From positions 17,531,974 to 17,595,973 of the forward strand of contig NW_022098044.1 of assembly GCF_002288925.2 (NCBI RefSeq): DNA of 64,000 nucleotides, given 5' to 3'. Under the pieces are notes generated by a model. The model was not told the DNA's origin. It ran no database searches and worked only from the letters and a program-made list of their open reading frames with translations. Every line of letters begins with the position of its first letter. Within the stretch, counting starts at the first letter, position 1. The DNA is from Delphinapterus leucas (lineage: Eukaryota > Chordata > Mammalia > Artiodactyla > Monodontidae). Both the position numbers and the translations under genes were made by a program. Shown one piece after another: positions 34,476 through 46,261 of this stretch.

Positions 34476-35269
34476 AGCCTTGTTAACAATGACTTGGAAA
34501 AGAAAATAATTTTTCTTGAAAGTGGCTTCAGGGTACCAGGCAAATCCTTACCTAAGCAAATGGTTTCTCATAGCTAACATTTGAAAAAATTAGCAGAGGA
34601 GAGCAAGATCTGAGTAAAAAAAAGAAGGGAAGGTTTAAAAGAACCTTACCAGCCACCTGGTGGCCCATAGAAGCAGCAAAGTGGTCATTGACAAGGCTAG
34701 TGTTTAAGGCAATTGCCGTAGGAGAGATAGGACTCCACCTCAAGAGCCAAGACGTGTAGCATCTGTGGACACTATTTTGTTGGTTTGTAGAGTTTGTGCT
34801 TCTTGTCTTCTTACAGAGACACTCAGTAAAGAGCCTAGTTGGGGGAGGGGAATGACAGGTCATGGGACTGGAGTTCAGACATTGTGGCAGAGATAACTAA
34901 CTTTCCATCAAAAAGTACATCCTTCCTTCCATGGTGTGGAGTGAGTGCAAGAACAAGGCTGCCCACCCAGAGCCGACGCTTCCCATCTGTATACATACAT
35001 GGCCTCATGGTCTGCCCTCACCAATGGTATATGCATAGGAGTGATGTGTGACACTTCTGGGCTGGATTTTTAAGCAGTGGAGGTTACCGTCTGACCTCTT
35101 TCCTTTCTCTGCATCAGCTGTCAGATACAGATGTACCAAGGCTTAGGAAAAGGTGAAACTTCAGATGCCCAAGTTCACCAAGTTCCCTACATGTGGGAAA
35201 ACTGTCTTTGAACAAGGAATATCCATATAGTACTCTGATATGAGTGAGAAATACATTTCTATTATACAA
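34476..35269. other. Low-copy sequence, no gene seen
   Basis: The open frame at 34863-34552 (103 codons) has no recognisable motif. No other structure was noticed. Confidence 0.4.
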
Positions 35270-35560
35270 AGTGACAGAAATATCAAGGTTTATTAGTTTT
35301 TCGGGCAAGAAGGATGTACTGACACGGTAACACGGGTGGACCTCAAACACATAATGCTGACTGAAAAAAGCCTATGTAAAAGTGTTATAGTCTACATTAT
35401 GACATTCACACGATATTCTAGAATGGGCAAAGCTAATGGAAAAATATCATAATGCTTGTCTCTAGAGGGGTGGGGTGGAGTTTGACTGAAAAGAGGCATG
35501 GGGAAACCCGCTGGAGTGATCTTAATGTTCTATATAGAAAAATGAATCACATGTAGTTTA
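35270..35560 (+). mobile_element. Old L1ME/MC-type 3' end
   Basis: ATATTCTAGAATGGGCAAAG, then TGACTGAAAAGAGGCATGGG and GGAGTGATCTTAATGTTCTA, follow the 3'UTR of old L1 families. Confidence 0.6.
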
Positions 35561-35799
35561 CAGATGAACTACTGAAAGAGAGAGATGAAGAGGAAATAGA
35601 TTTCACTCTAAGAATGAAATTTCTGTGGGATTTGAATCCAGCTCTGACTCACCCTAAGTCCTCATTCCATCTGCTTTCTCATGCCTGTGCTGGAACTAGT
35701 GGGTAGAGCATTCAAATGACTTGATATGAGTCACTATGAGAAGACAGATTCAGGGGAAAAAAAGAACTGTGAGATTTTGAATTCCAAAGACAAGCCAGG

Positions 35800-36250
35800 T
35801 AAAAATCATACAAAGTTTCAACAATGTACTGCTAATTAGCTCTAATGCTCAGATCTAATGTGGGGTTTCTGAGGGTGGTGACATTCATAGATGACTAATT
35901 AACCTGGGCAGCAAACCTGTTTCATTTGCTGCCATGGCACAGCCAATCAGCCAATCAAAACTAACTTAGTGTTTGCTCATTTGGAAAATTATTAGGATTC
36001 CCATTTAGACTTAATTACAGTGCAAAGGTTGACAATTATCTTCTCTGTAGAAGCATCAGATGCTTCAATATCTCAGTGAACATGTGCCTATAATTATGTA
36101 CATAATTTGTCTAGCAGAAAATGTAACCCAGTCATTACCTGGGTCTTATGCCTGTAATTAGGGATCATAAAAAAAACTAAATGGGAAAACTGGGTTAGTG
36201 GAATGTTAGGACTATTACTGTATAAGAATCTGTGTGGCTTTTAGCAGGAA
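35800..36250. other. Candidate conserved element rich in TAATTA-type sites
   Basis: Non-repetitive. It contains the palindrome GCTAATTAGC at 35831-35840, CTAATTAAC near 35895, two adjacent CCAAT boxes (35943 and 35951), CTTAATTAC near 36010, and ATAATTATG near 36091. Such clusters occur in developmental enhancers bound by homeodomain factors. Function is inferred only. Confidence 0.3.
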
Positions 36251-36398
36251 CTCAGTAGTAACCAACATCTCTTGGATTGCTGCCCTCTATTAAAAATAAT
36301 TAGGAAGAGTGAAAGAAAGGTGAAAATTACGGTACAGTGGAAGCAAAATACAATTGCTCTTCTAGGACTTGACTGCAATCATTAAAAGTTCCATGGGC

Positions 36399-36715
36399 GG
36401 GGCTTCCCTGGTGGAGCAGTGGTTGAGAATCTGCCTGCTAATGCAGGGGACATGGGTTTGAGCCCTGGTCTGGGAGGATCCCACATGCCGCGGAGCAACT
36501 AGGCCCGTGAGCCACAACTACTGAGTCTGCGTGTCTGAAGCCTATGCTCCACAACAAGAAAGGCCGCGATAGTGAGAGGCCCGTGCACCACGATGAAGAG
36601 TGGCCCCCTCTTGCCACAACTCGAGAAAGCCCTCGCACAGAAACGAAGACCCAACACAGCAAAAACAAATTAATAAATTAATAAACTCCTACCCCCAACA
36701 TCTTCTTAAAAAAAA
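36399..36715 (+). mobile_element. CHR-type SINE, long 3'-body subfamily
   Basis: The head GGGGCTTCCCTGGTGGAGCA has a GGTTTGAGCCC B box. The 3' body includes CTCGCACAGAAACGAAGACC, followed by an AT-rich tail. A 15-bp target-site duplication with one mismatch lies at 36384-36398 and 36716-36730. Confidence 0.92.
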
Positions 36716-36724
36716 AAAAGTCCC

Positions 36725-37230
36725 ATGGGCACCTTGAATTTAACACAACTAAAACCAAACTCATTAAACATGGCTTGCTTCTTCTTGTGTTTTCTCTTAG
36801 ATAATGGCTAGACATTCAAGAATCATATGTAATAATTGTTATCTAGCTCCTTTCCACCAGCCAAAGAGATGTAATTCTAATCAGTAAATGTTCCATTCTC
36901 CTTCATGATGTAACACTTCCATACTTCTGCCTTTGTGATTGCTGTACAGTTAGTTTCAAGGGAAAATACAAATGGTCTGCTTTCCTCTAGCTTCTCTTCT
37001 CTGTTGCTCATCTTCTACATTTTCCTTGGAATGACTATCTCCAATCACCAATTGAATTCTATTACTCTGCCATTCAGAAGAGTCCAGAATGTCCACCTTT
37101 TCCTAAACAACATTTACGAGAGCATGCCCAATATTTTATACTTTGGATTCTGTGCCAGCTCATGCTTTCCTGCCTTACTCTTCAATGTAGCAGCTAGCTT
37201 CATCAAAGGACTCACTGAACATGTAATGCA
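36725..37230 (+). mobile_element. L2 LINE fragment
   Basis: GGCACCTTGAATTTAACACA, then AACCAAACTCATTAAACATG and GTAGCAGCTAGCTTCATCAA, matches the L2 region downstream of the reverse transcriptase. The CHR SINE at 36399 is inserted at its upstream edge. The 137-codon open frame starting at 36935 is a chance product of this region. Confidence 0.55.
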
Positions 37231-37234
37231 ATAT

Positions 37235-37770
37235 GCCCATTATTTTAGTTATCTCTTGCAGCATAACCAACTGTCCCAAAATTCAGTGGCTAAAAGCAAC
37301 CATTTTTATTTTGCTCATGATTTGGTCATGAATGCAGGAATGGTTTGACTTTGTGCTCATTTCTGATCAACACTGCATTGGTTGGAGTGGGAGAATCTTC
37401 TCCCAAAATGGCGTCTTTACTCACATTCTGGTGTATCAGAGCTCCTTGGCCTCTCTCGTGTGGCTTCCAGTTCTGCAGGATTTCTTCCCTTGGCTTAGCT
37501 TCTTGCAGCATGGATATTTAAAGGAAGTTTCACTTTTTCTGTAGGGGCTGGATTCAGAGAAACAGGCAGTAGAAACTGCACAGCTAGTTTAGAACTATGA
37601 CAGAAAGTAGCAATGCAACACTTCCACTGTAATTTATTGGTGAAAGTAGTCACAGGGCTCCTCAGATTTAAGAAGGTGAAGAAACAGACTCCACCTCTAA
37701 ATGGGGAGATGTCAAGGTCACACAGCAGAAGAGAACATAGGATATATTTTGTGCCCATTTTTAGAAAATA
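37235..37770 (-). mobile_element. ERVL/MaLR-class LTR-like repeat, subfamily unresolved
   Basis: TTATTTTAGTTATCTCTTGC, then AGTGGCTAAAAGCAACCATT and, near the far end, GACTCCACCTCTAAATGGGG, is a familiar antisense mammalian LTR-type layout. No coding remnant. Confidence 0.5.
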
Positions 37771-37789
37771 AAATCTTCCACATACATAC

Positions 37790-38130
37790 TATCTCTTCCT
37801 CCTGAAATGCCAATCACTCCTACCTTATTCAACTCCTGCTTTCTTTTTAAGACTAACTACAGTGCTGGTTGCTCAACTTTGCTGTACATTAACTAAACAA
37901 AAACAATCTCTCTTCCTACAAACCCCCTATCATATTTGGTTCAAGCCTCTTTTATGCTAAAGTGGAACATCGTCGTCATGTCTTACATATTTATCTCTCT
38001 TGCCAGAATGTAAGTATGAGGTCTTGTCTTTTTTACTTTATAATCTCTTGTATATAACACAGAGCTTGGTCCATGGTAGATGTTGAATGTTTGTTCTATT
38101 GATCTTGAAACTAAGTGAAGGGATATGTGA
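37790..38130 (+). mobile_element. L2 LINE 3' end
   Basis: TCTTGCCAGAATGTAAGTAT, then AACACAGAGCTTGGTCCATG and GTAGATGTTGAATG, is the typical L2 3' terminus. It probably belongs to the same old L2 as 36725-37230. Confidence 0.65.
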
Positions 38131-38194
38131 ATGGTTTTATTAATAGATGAGTCCCTTATACTTAGTGTATTCCCTAGAACAAGTTTAGTACCTG

Positions 38195-38850
38195 TAGTTA
38201 CCAGCCTCCAAGATGGCCCCAGTGATCTCTATTTCCTGACATTCATACTCTTGTATGGTGCCTTGCCATGCTGTACCAGACTTGGTCTGTTTGACCATTA
38301 GAATATGGTAGAAGAGATGATATTACACTTCTGAGAATGGGTTATAAAAGACACTGCAGTTTCCATCTCTGTCTCTCTCTCTGTCATTCTGTTTCTCCAC
38401 TAACCCTAGTAGAAACCAGCTGTAAAGTTTTGAGCAGTCCTATGAAGAAGGCCACATGGAAAGGAACTGAGACCTCCCAGCAACAGCCACTTGAGTGAGC
38501 TTGCAACAAGATCCTTCCACCCAGCCAAGATATGGGGTGGCTGCAGCCCCAGGCAACAGCTTGACTGAAACTTCACAAGAGACCCAGAGACAAAGAGCCT
38601 GAACCACTATCTAAGCTGATCCCAGATTCCTGGCCCTCAGAAACAACATGAGATAAGAAATGTTTGAGGTTATTTTTGTGTTTTTTTTTTTTTACACCTT
38701 TATTGGAGTATAATTGCTTTACAATGGTGTGTTAGTTTCTGCTTTATAACAAAGTGAATCAGTTATACATATAATGTTTGTTGTTTTAAGCTGCTGTGTT
38801 CTGGGGTAATTTTCTTATGTAGCAATAGATAACTAATTTATTTACTAATA
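38195..38850 (+). mobile_element. Ancient MaLR/ERVL-type solo LTR, interrupted by an L1 3' end
   Basis: CCTCCAAGATGGCCCCAGTG, then GGGTTATAAAAGACACTGCA (a TATA-like box) and GAAACAACATGAGATAAGAA, then after the insertion TGTTGTTTTAAGCTGCTGTG and GCAATAGATAACTAAT at the end. This is a non-coding LTR fossil. Confidence 0.55.
38664..38775 (-). mobile_element. Very short L1 3' end inserted in the LTR
   Basis: A T-run (38680-38692), then CACCTTTATTGGAGTATAAT and TGTGTTAGTTTCTGCTTTAT, is the antisense of the cetartiodactyl L1 3' terminus. The flanks share AATGTTTG (near 38660 and 38773), a possible short target-site duplication. Confidence 0.75.
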
Positions 38851-40229
38851 AGTATTGGTGAATGTCATTAAAAATAGGAAGAATGAAGCAGTTCCCTTCC
38901 TCTTCTTGGATTTTTAGCCCAGGCATTTTGTTGTTATTAAGACAGACACCTGGGTGGTAACTCCTATTTGAAGCCAAACACCTGGGCTTTTTCTCCATCA
39001 CAAAGAATCTCTCAGATACAACCAAGGGAAAGGAATGATCTCACTTGCTGGAGTGAGTATTTGTGCTAATTAGCAGCAGGTTGAAGTATAACATGTCAAG
39101 CAATAAATTTTGTGTACTTAATCTTCCAACACATTTTCTTATAGAAAGAGCATGATGCCAAAGAAATAAACATTAAAACACTATATACAGTCAGACCTTG
39201 AAAGGTAGCCTTACTTTCCTTGCTTTGTAGTTCAATCTCTAATTGCTAAACTGATAAAACTTCTGATTATTTTGGTTGAAAATAAGATTCTTCATTTTGT
39301 CTCAACAATATTCAAACATGAATTCAAAATATATGATACTATCTAAAAAAGGTTGATATGTGCTTAAGAAATTCAGAAGAGGATTTTTAAAATGCAGAAT
39401 CACTCAAGATTCCATAATTTTTATATTCAAATATACTTCTATGAAATATTTATATTTAGAAAAATTAAGAAAATGCCATAAATTATAACCATAACAGACA
39501 TTATATACACTAACTTAATAATTCTGCTGTTTATGCTAACCTGTTCAGCAATATGGGCTACTTACCAAACATTTATAGAATGTCAATTGTTAACTGGTCT
39601 ACAGTAGGAATCTTGGATTGCAAAAAGCTCAAAGTATGGTATGAACTTTGAGTGTGAATAAGTCTATTGATTCCCTTCTCCTCCAGGAAATCAACTGAAA
39701 GACACTGAAAAAAAAAAAAAAAAGAACACAAACCTTGAACACTATGTTCAGTGAAACTAGAAATATAATATTAATATAATTCCTCAAAATACTTCTACGG
39801 GTTGTAAAATGCAGCTGATGTTGAGGAGAAGCCATGCCAGAAGAGCAGAATAAAGAAGTAATAGGATAGATCTCAGCGGTAAGAGCCCTTGGCCTTGATT
39901 GATCTTAGAGAGTAGCAACACAAACATGCTTTCTAAAGGAAGAGCAAAACCCTGAGGTGCATAACTTGACTCTCTTATTTGCAATATTAAGTGTAGGAAT
40001 GGGGTGAACTGGGCTGATGAAAACGTCTTCGTGGACAAGTTTGGTTCAAAGAAGCCAAGGAAGCAAGATGACTCAGAGAAGGAGGTTGGCCATATTTTCT
40101 GCAAGTTTATAATTCAAAGAAAAGAACCTTTGAATTATGAAAACTGACTACACTAGAACAGTACCCTGGTTCCTTCCTACAAGAAACTCTTCAAAATAAC
40201 TTGCCCACAAAATACAGTTTATTCAATGA
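38851..40229. other. Low-copy sequence, no gene seen
   Basis: AT-rich. Contains an isolated GCTAATTAGC at 39065-39074 and an A-run at 39708-39723. The open frame at 40104-39784 (106 codons) has no motif. Confidence 0.45.
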
Positions 40230-40330
40230 TGACTAACCAAAAAAGCTAACACAGCATTGATACAAAGATTTAAAAGAAAACAGAAAGAAGAAAAAGAGAA
40301 ACACAGACTAAAAACACACATGCACGTGTG

Positions 40331-40333
<3 letters not shown>

Positions 40334-40363
<30 letters not shown>
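40334..40363. repeat. (CA)n microsatellite
   Basis: Perfect CA run of about 15 units. Confidence 0.97.
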
Positions 40364-40366
<3 letters not shown>

Positions 40367-41208
40367 AATTTGTCGTGGAATAGATAAGAGTTATGACCAA
40401 ATAGGTTTGACACAAATTTTAAATTCCTAAAGAATAATAAGCTCTATAAGGAAGATTGTGAAACCAAAATGCAAGAATTCAGAGACAAATTTAGCAGGGA
40501 GACCTGAAATGTGAGCTGGCAAATTTCAGGAAAGAAATAAATGGAAAAATAAAATCAATATAGAAATCAAGACAAAGTTGAAAGGCATATGAGAGAGACA
40601 AACACAGAGGGAGTCATGGTAAAGACATAGAAGAAAGGAAAAATCAAACATAAGAATAAATGTTTAAAATGTTTAGAAAGAAATAATACACTATACAATA
40701 CAGACAAAGGATATCTAACATGCATATCTTTTAAGTCCTGAAAGAAGTCAAATTATAAATGAAACAAATATTCAAACAGAAAATACAAAAATACTTCCTG
40801 ACACATAAAGACTATGAACATATCTGTTGAAAGGGCACATGACATACCAGGGAAGAGTTAACAGTTAATACCAATAGAATTGTTAATACTATGATTACTC
40901 CAGGGACATTATTGATCTTCTCAATAAAAGGAATAATTCCTGTGACAAACAAGACAAAAAGATCAAGTCACTTTCAAAAAGAAACAAAAATCAAGCTGAC
41001 TTCAGTTGTATCACAAGCAACATTCATTGACAGAAAACAATTGAGCAACACCTACAAGATGCTGAAGGAAAGAAAGTGTAAGGCAAAGATTTCATATCCA
41101 ACTACACTTTCTTTATGCGTGCAGTTCACAGACAATTTTCAACATGAAAAATCTCAGAAAACATTGACCCATGAGCCCTTCTTGACAAAATTAATAAGAA
41201 ACAAACTG

Positions 41209-41338
41209 TGGGAGGGGAGTTTGGGGGAGAATGGATACATGTATACATATGGCTGAGTCGCTTTGTTGTGCACCTAAAACTGTCACAATATAGTTAACCA
41301 GCTATACTCCAAAGTAAAATAAAAAGTTAAAAAAAAAA
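41209..41338 (+). mobile_element. Short (130-bp) L1 3' end
   Basis: GGGGGAGAATGGATACATGT, then GTGCACCTAAAACTGTCACA, then a poly-A tail, is the cetartiodactyl L1 3' terminus. A perfect 13-bp target-site duplication, AAGAAACAAACTG, lies at 41196-41208 and 41339-41351. Confidence 0.9.
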
Positions 41339-41600
41339 AAGAAACAAACTGCAAGGAACCAAGCAATGACTGGGAGGAGAGAGCAAAGGAGTTGTAGGTA
41401 GTCAGTACATCTGAGTGGAAAAGGAAGGCTAAAACAGAGGGGCATAGGAGAGAGGAAGAACATGTGATATGTCCTGATGATGCAGAAGTGATCCAACAGA
41501 CACAACTTGGTAGGAAAAGGAAGGTGAGAGGTAAAGAAAGTGCACTGATTATTTCAATAATAACTGAGTTAGAAATAACTTTATTTAAAGCTAATAGAGG

Positions 41601-41964
41601 GACTTCCCTGGTGGTCCAGTGGTAAAGAATCTGCCTTCCAATGCAGGAAGGATTCTCCTGGGTTGTGTTGGGGCACTAAGATCCCACATGCCACAGGGCA
41701 ACTAAGCCCGTGCACCACAACTACTGAGCTCCCTCGCCTCAACAAGAGACCCCGCATGCCACAAACTACAGAGCCCGTATACCACAGCTACAGAGCCCAC
41801 AGGCCCTGGAGCCCCACACGTCACAACTAGAGAGAGAAAACCCTCTCATCACAACTAGAGAGAAACCCGAGCAGACTGCGCACTGTAACGAAAAGATCCC
41901 GCACGCCTGAACCAAGATCCCGTGTGTCGCAGCTAAGACCCGACACAGCCAAAAAAAATAGAAA
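41601..41964 (+). mobile_element. CHR-type SINE, long variant with internal repeats
   Basis: The head GACTTCCCTGGTGGTCCAGT is followed by an unusually long body. ACTACAGAGCCC and GCTACAGAGCCC, then CACAACTAGAGAGA twice (41823 and 41851), then the terminal CGCAGCTAAGACCCGACACA. It is longer than the other copies here because of these internal duplications. A clean target-site duplication was not found. Confidence 0.85.
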
Positions 41965-42081
41965 AATAGATATTTAGGGCATTTAAGAGAAAAATAAGTG
42001 TATTAAAATTTATTATTGCTCATAGCAAGTAACTAATAACAACTATGTAAAGAAACAGAAGATTATTAGAAAGATAATTGA

Positions 42082-42553
42082 TGGATGGACCTAGAGATTA
42101 TCATACTAAGTGAAGTAAGCCAGACAAAGAAAGACAAATATCATATGACATCTCTTAAATGTGGAATATAGAAAAAAGATATAAATGAACTTATTTACAA
42201 AACAGAAATAGACCCACAGATATAGAAAACAAATTTATGCTTACCAAAGGGGAAAAGGGTGGGGGAGGGATAAATTAGGAGGTTGGGATTAACATATACA
42301 CATTACTATATATATATATAATAGATAACCAACAAGAACCTACTGTATAGCACAGGGAACTATACTCAATGTTTTGTAATAACCTATAAAGGAAAAGAAT
42401 ATGAAAAAGAATATATATATATATGTGTGTATATACACATATATATACAAATGAATCAGTTTGCTGTACACCTGAAACTAACACAACATTGCAAATCAAC
42501 TATACTTCAATAAAAAATTTTTTAATAAAACAAATGGAAAAAAGATTAAAAAA
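42082..42553 (+). mobile_element. 5'-truncated L1 3' end
   Basis: It begins TGGATGGACCTAGAGATTAT (the end of ORF2) and runs to AACTATACTTCAATAAAAAA and an A-rich tail. A perfect 14-bp target-site duplication, AGAAAGATAATTGA, lies at 42068-42081 and 42554-42567. Confidence 0.93.
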
Positions 42554-43656
42554 AGAAAGATAATTGAATTCGTCTGTTGTTTCATGATAGTTAAAGTAGA
42601 CAAAAAATAAGCAAAGGTACAGAATCTCTAAATAACCTAATTTAAAAAGTAGACCTGATCGATATTTATCAGACTTTGTACAATAAGAGAGAATATACTT
42701 TGCTGACAGATCATACACAAAAATTACATATATATTAAGTAAATAAACCATAATAAAATTCCAAATAATAAATATTCAGAGAGCCTTATGTCATTATAAT
42801 TCAATAAAACTATTAACTACAATCAGAAAACAAATACTCCACCAGCTTGAAAGTTTATAAATGATATTTTAATAAATTTTTGGTACCAAGAAAATATATA
42901 GCGCATAATCACAGCCTACCTAGAAAATTATAAAAATCTAAACAGCATGCGGGAGACATCTAGAGCTCAGAGAAAACACATATACCTCATTATATTTATC
43001 ACTAAACACAAAAGACTAAATATCTGAAGTGAGACATTAGAAAAGACAAAAAAATGAACTTAAGGAAAGCAGAAGGGACCAATAAAAATAAATTAAGAAA
43101 TTAAAACTTTAGAGATCAGTCTTAAAAAGAAGTAAAACTAGCAATGCACAAGATGATTTCAATAGATTATCAACTAACCCATCAAGACAAAAAAATATAA
43201 ATACACAAAATAAAAATAATATGGGGTAACAAGAGAAGGAGAAATTAAAAGAATCATAAAAATGATACTACGCAACTTTATGCAAACAGATTTTAAAATA
43301 ATTATGAGATGGAATATTTTTAGTGAAATTGCTAAATCTTACTCCAGAAGGGCTATAAAACATAAGTCCAATTTCTAAAATAGACACAGATAAAAGGTAT
43401 CAGAGAATTATCCTGAGAAAAAATCAGGGGGATTTATACCAACCTTTAAAGAGTAGATCATAATAACATTATTTAAATTATTCTATAGCCATAGATGAAG
43501 GAAAAGTTCCAAATGCTTCTTATGAAATAAGTATTTAATTTTTACCAAAGCCTGATAAAGGTTAACACACAAAGAAAAATACAGAAACAACTTTTTAATG
43601 ACTATTATAAATATCACACTGTAAAATATAATTTCATAGAATATCATAAAATATGG

Positions 43657-43788
43657 GATATTAGCATCTTTTGTTAATATAACTATTAACAGATTGCAGC
43701 AGTACATTTAAAAATAATACTTGATATTAGCATTTTTTGTTAATATAACTATTAACAGATTGCAGTAGTACATTTAAAAACAATACTT
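43657..43788. repeat. 66-bp tandem duplication
   Basis: 43657-43722 and 43723-43788 are head-to-tail copies starting GATATTAGCAT, with three differences in 66 bases. The low divergence implies a duplication far younger than the surrounding ancient L1. Confidence 0.95.
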
Positions 43789-43904
43789 AATGGTCAAGTA
43801 GAGATTATTACAGCAATGCAAGGAGAGTGTAACATGTAAAATCAAGATTTCCCATTTGGTCTACATTTCTTTACTAAAACATTGACATGTAGCTATAAGC
43901 TAAC

Positions 43905-44115
43905 TTTTATTTGGCAATGACAATAAGCCAAGAATTGTTCTAAACGTTTTGCATCTATTAACTTGTTTTATCCCCCAAAACATTTATTTCTCCATTTTAT
44001 AGATGTGGCAACACAGGCGCAGAGTAGCTAAGTTACTTGCCCAAGGTCACACAGCTAGTGCTTGCTAGATCTGGAATGTGATTCCAAGTACTCTGGCTCC
44101 AGAGACCATAATCTT
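43905..44115 (+). repeat. Well-preserved MIR SINE
   Basis: CATCTATTAACTTGTTTTAT, then CTCCATTTTATAGATGTGGC and AGTTACTTGCCCAAGGTCAC, then ACAGCTAGTGCTTG, is a near-consensus MIR 3' half and core. Confidence 0.88.
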
Positions 44116-44516
44116 ATTCATTTTACACTTCTTCATGACCTAAATAAATTAAAGATATTTTTCCAATTTCCTAATGTTTATGTTACCTACTGCACACCCA
44201 CTAGAAATATTTGGTAATTACATCATTGAATAAGGGAGGCTGGTTATATTTCTGAGGCACCTCAGAGGCCATGTGTGGTCCCATTGATGATAATCCATGC
44301 AAAGCCCCTAGCACATGCATGGCCATAGCAAGTCCTAAATCAGTTTCAGCTACCATCATGATTGTCATGAAGGCTGGTGCTGCGAGTGTTTACTTTTCTG
44401 TGCATCATGCATGGTACCACGAGTTCACTGTACATTGGGCCTAAGGTCTGTATTTCCCCATATTAAGTCTGATACTTTTCATCACTCCTCAAGAGAATCC
44501 AGTCAAGGTTTTTGGA

Positions 44517-45092
44517 AAAATTAAGAATAAAGAAAATGTGATACACACAGACACACAGACACACACACACCCCCACACCCACACACACCCCCACACACAC
44601 TGGGATATTATTTAGCCTTAAACAAGAAGGAGATAATGCATTTTGTGTCAACATGAATGAACCTGGAAGACATTATGCTAAGTGAAACAGCCAGACACAG
44701 AAAGGCAAACACTGCCTGATTCCATTTGGATGAGGAATCTAAAATAGTCAAATTCTTAGAAGTAGGGTGTAGAATGGTGGTTGTCAGGGTCTGGGGGTGG
44801 AGGAAATGGGGGGAATATTACTCCAGGGACACAAAGGTGAATAAGTTCTGGAGATCTTAATTTCTGGATATCTTATAGTTAATACTGTATTGTACACTTG
44901 AAATTTCTAGAGGGATAGATCTTAAGTGCTCTCACCACAGAAAAAGTAGCTAAGTCAGATAATGGATATGTTAATTAGCTTGGTTGTGTTAATCATTTAA
45001 CAATGTATACATATATTAAAACACCAAGTTGTATACCTTAAATATATACAATTTTTATTTGTCAATTATACCTTAATAAAGATGGAGAAGAA
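44517..45092 (+). mobile_element. Old L1 (L1MA/MB-type) 3' end
   Basis: GGGATATTATTTAGCCTTAA, then AACCTGGAAGACATTATGCT, then TACCTTAATAAAGATGGAG. A C/A-rich microsatellite at 44541-44600 occupies the usual TA/CA-rich spot of this family. Confidence 0.85.
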
Positions 45093-46261
45093 AGAATTAC
45101 TCCATTAAATAGATGACAACTCCGCAATAAATGTATATTATACATTCAGATATGCATGCATTTTACCTGCAGGATAAACCTGTGCAATTTGAAAAGGCCA
45201 GAAGGCTCGGAATTATTAGGAACAACAACAACAACAACAAAAACCCCCAACCAACAAACAGAGAGAGTGAGAGCAATCAAGGGCACTGACTGAACCCTGA
45301 ACATCTAGGGCTTTCTAGAGGGAAGACATTTTGTTGTGTACTGATCACCCTCCAGGGAATCATACACCCTAAATTCCAAATCTCATTTTTCTGCAGGTGA
45401 ATGCTAGCATGAAGAGTGATGGAACAAGATCCCCAAAAGAGAAGTGGTTAGTCCTTTGTTTTTTTGTGACTACACGAACTCTTGACATTAATACCAGGAG
45501 GTGTCAACTGTACTCTATCATTTATATTCGTGTCAGCTTTATAATGTGACTTGGTACTAATAGATCAGGATTTCAGGGCATTCTGCACTGGCAGTATTCC
45601 TGGGAGGTAGGGAAGGATGGTCAAGCATCTTCACATGCATGAAAAGAAGCTAATTCATATTTCTGCCTCCTGCCTCCTAGCAAAGAATAAGCTCTCTCAA
45701 GTGTCTCTGATTACATGGCACCATGTGATTCCTTAGTAAATAGCAATTAGTGGTGACGATGGATGCTAATGCCATACTAAAATAAATTCAGAAGGACAGC
45801 CCAGGATGTAGGAGGGTTGAAACTCCTTCTTAGTATGAGACAGAATGCTCAGCGGTTTAAACAATCACACAGGTTCCAAAGTATTACTTATCCAGGAAAT
45901 AAAGAGCAAAGTAAAAAATATGCATTTTTAATATTCCAAAAAGGTATGAATGCAGGAGGGGATATATGTGTGTATCTATCTATCTATCTATATCTATCTC
46001 TCTCTCTCTCTATATATATATATGCATGCATATATGAACATATGTTAATTAGTTTGGTTGTATTAATCATTTATCTTCATCTATAAATCTATATATACAT
46101 ATATACACGTATGTATACATATGTACTTGTAACGTATATAAACATATCTTCAAACTTTGGTTAACTAATAATAAAAGGTAAAAATCAAAAGAATCCCTTT
46201 AGTTTTTAATCTGCAAACTATAAACCATTCTCCTTCTTCAAACAGTTGGAGAAGGTAGCAC
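45093..46261. other. Low-copy sequence with microsatellites
   Basis: (AAC)n at about 45222-45242; (TATC)n/(TC)n/(TA)n at about 45967-46040. No gene was seen. Confidence 0.5.

Larger units (their letters stand above)
40230..43880 (+). mobile_element. Ancient L1M/HAL1-type element, split by three later insertions
   Basis: 40800-41195 resembles the end of ORF1 (ACCTACAAGATGCTGAAGGA, then TTTCATATCCAACTACACTT). 42568-43600 resembles ORF2, beginning in the endonuclease region (GATATTTATCAGACTTTGTA). Both run on the plus strand, with no intact frame; the 121-codon frame at 40891-41256 is the best remnant. Later insertions occupy 41209-41338, 41601-41964 and 42082-42553. Confidence 0.55.

Noticed and set aside
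34552..34863. 103-codon minus-strand frame
   Set aside because: No domain and unremarkable base use; expected by chance in a window this size.
36935..37348. 137-codon open frame
   Set aside because: Spans the junction of an L2 fragment and an LTR-like repeat, so cannot be one host gene.
43000..43900. Possible unique AT-rich regulatory region
   Set aside because: Sequence follows decayed L1 ORF2, so the AT-richness is from the repeat.
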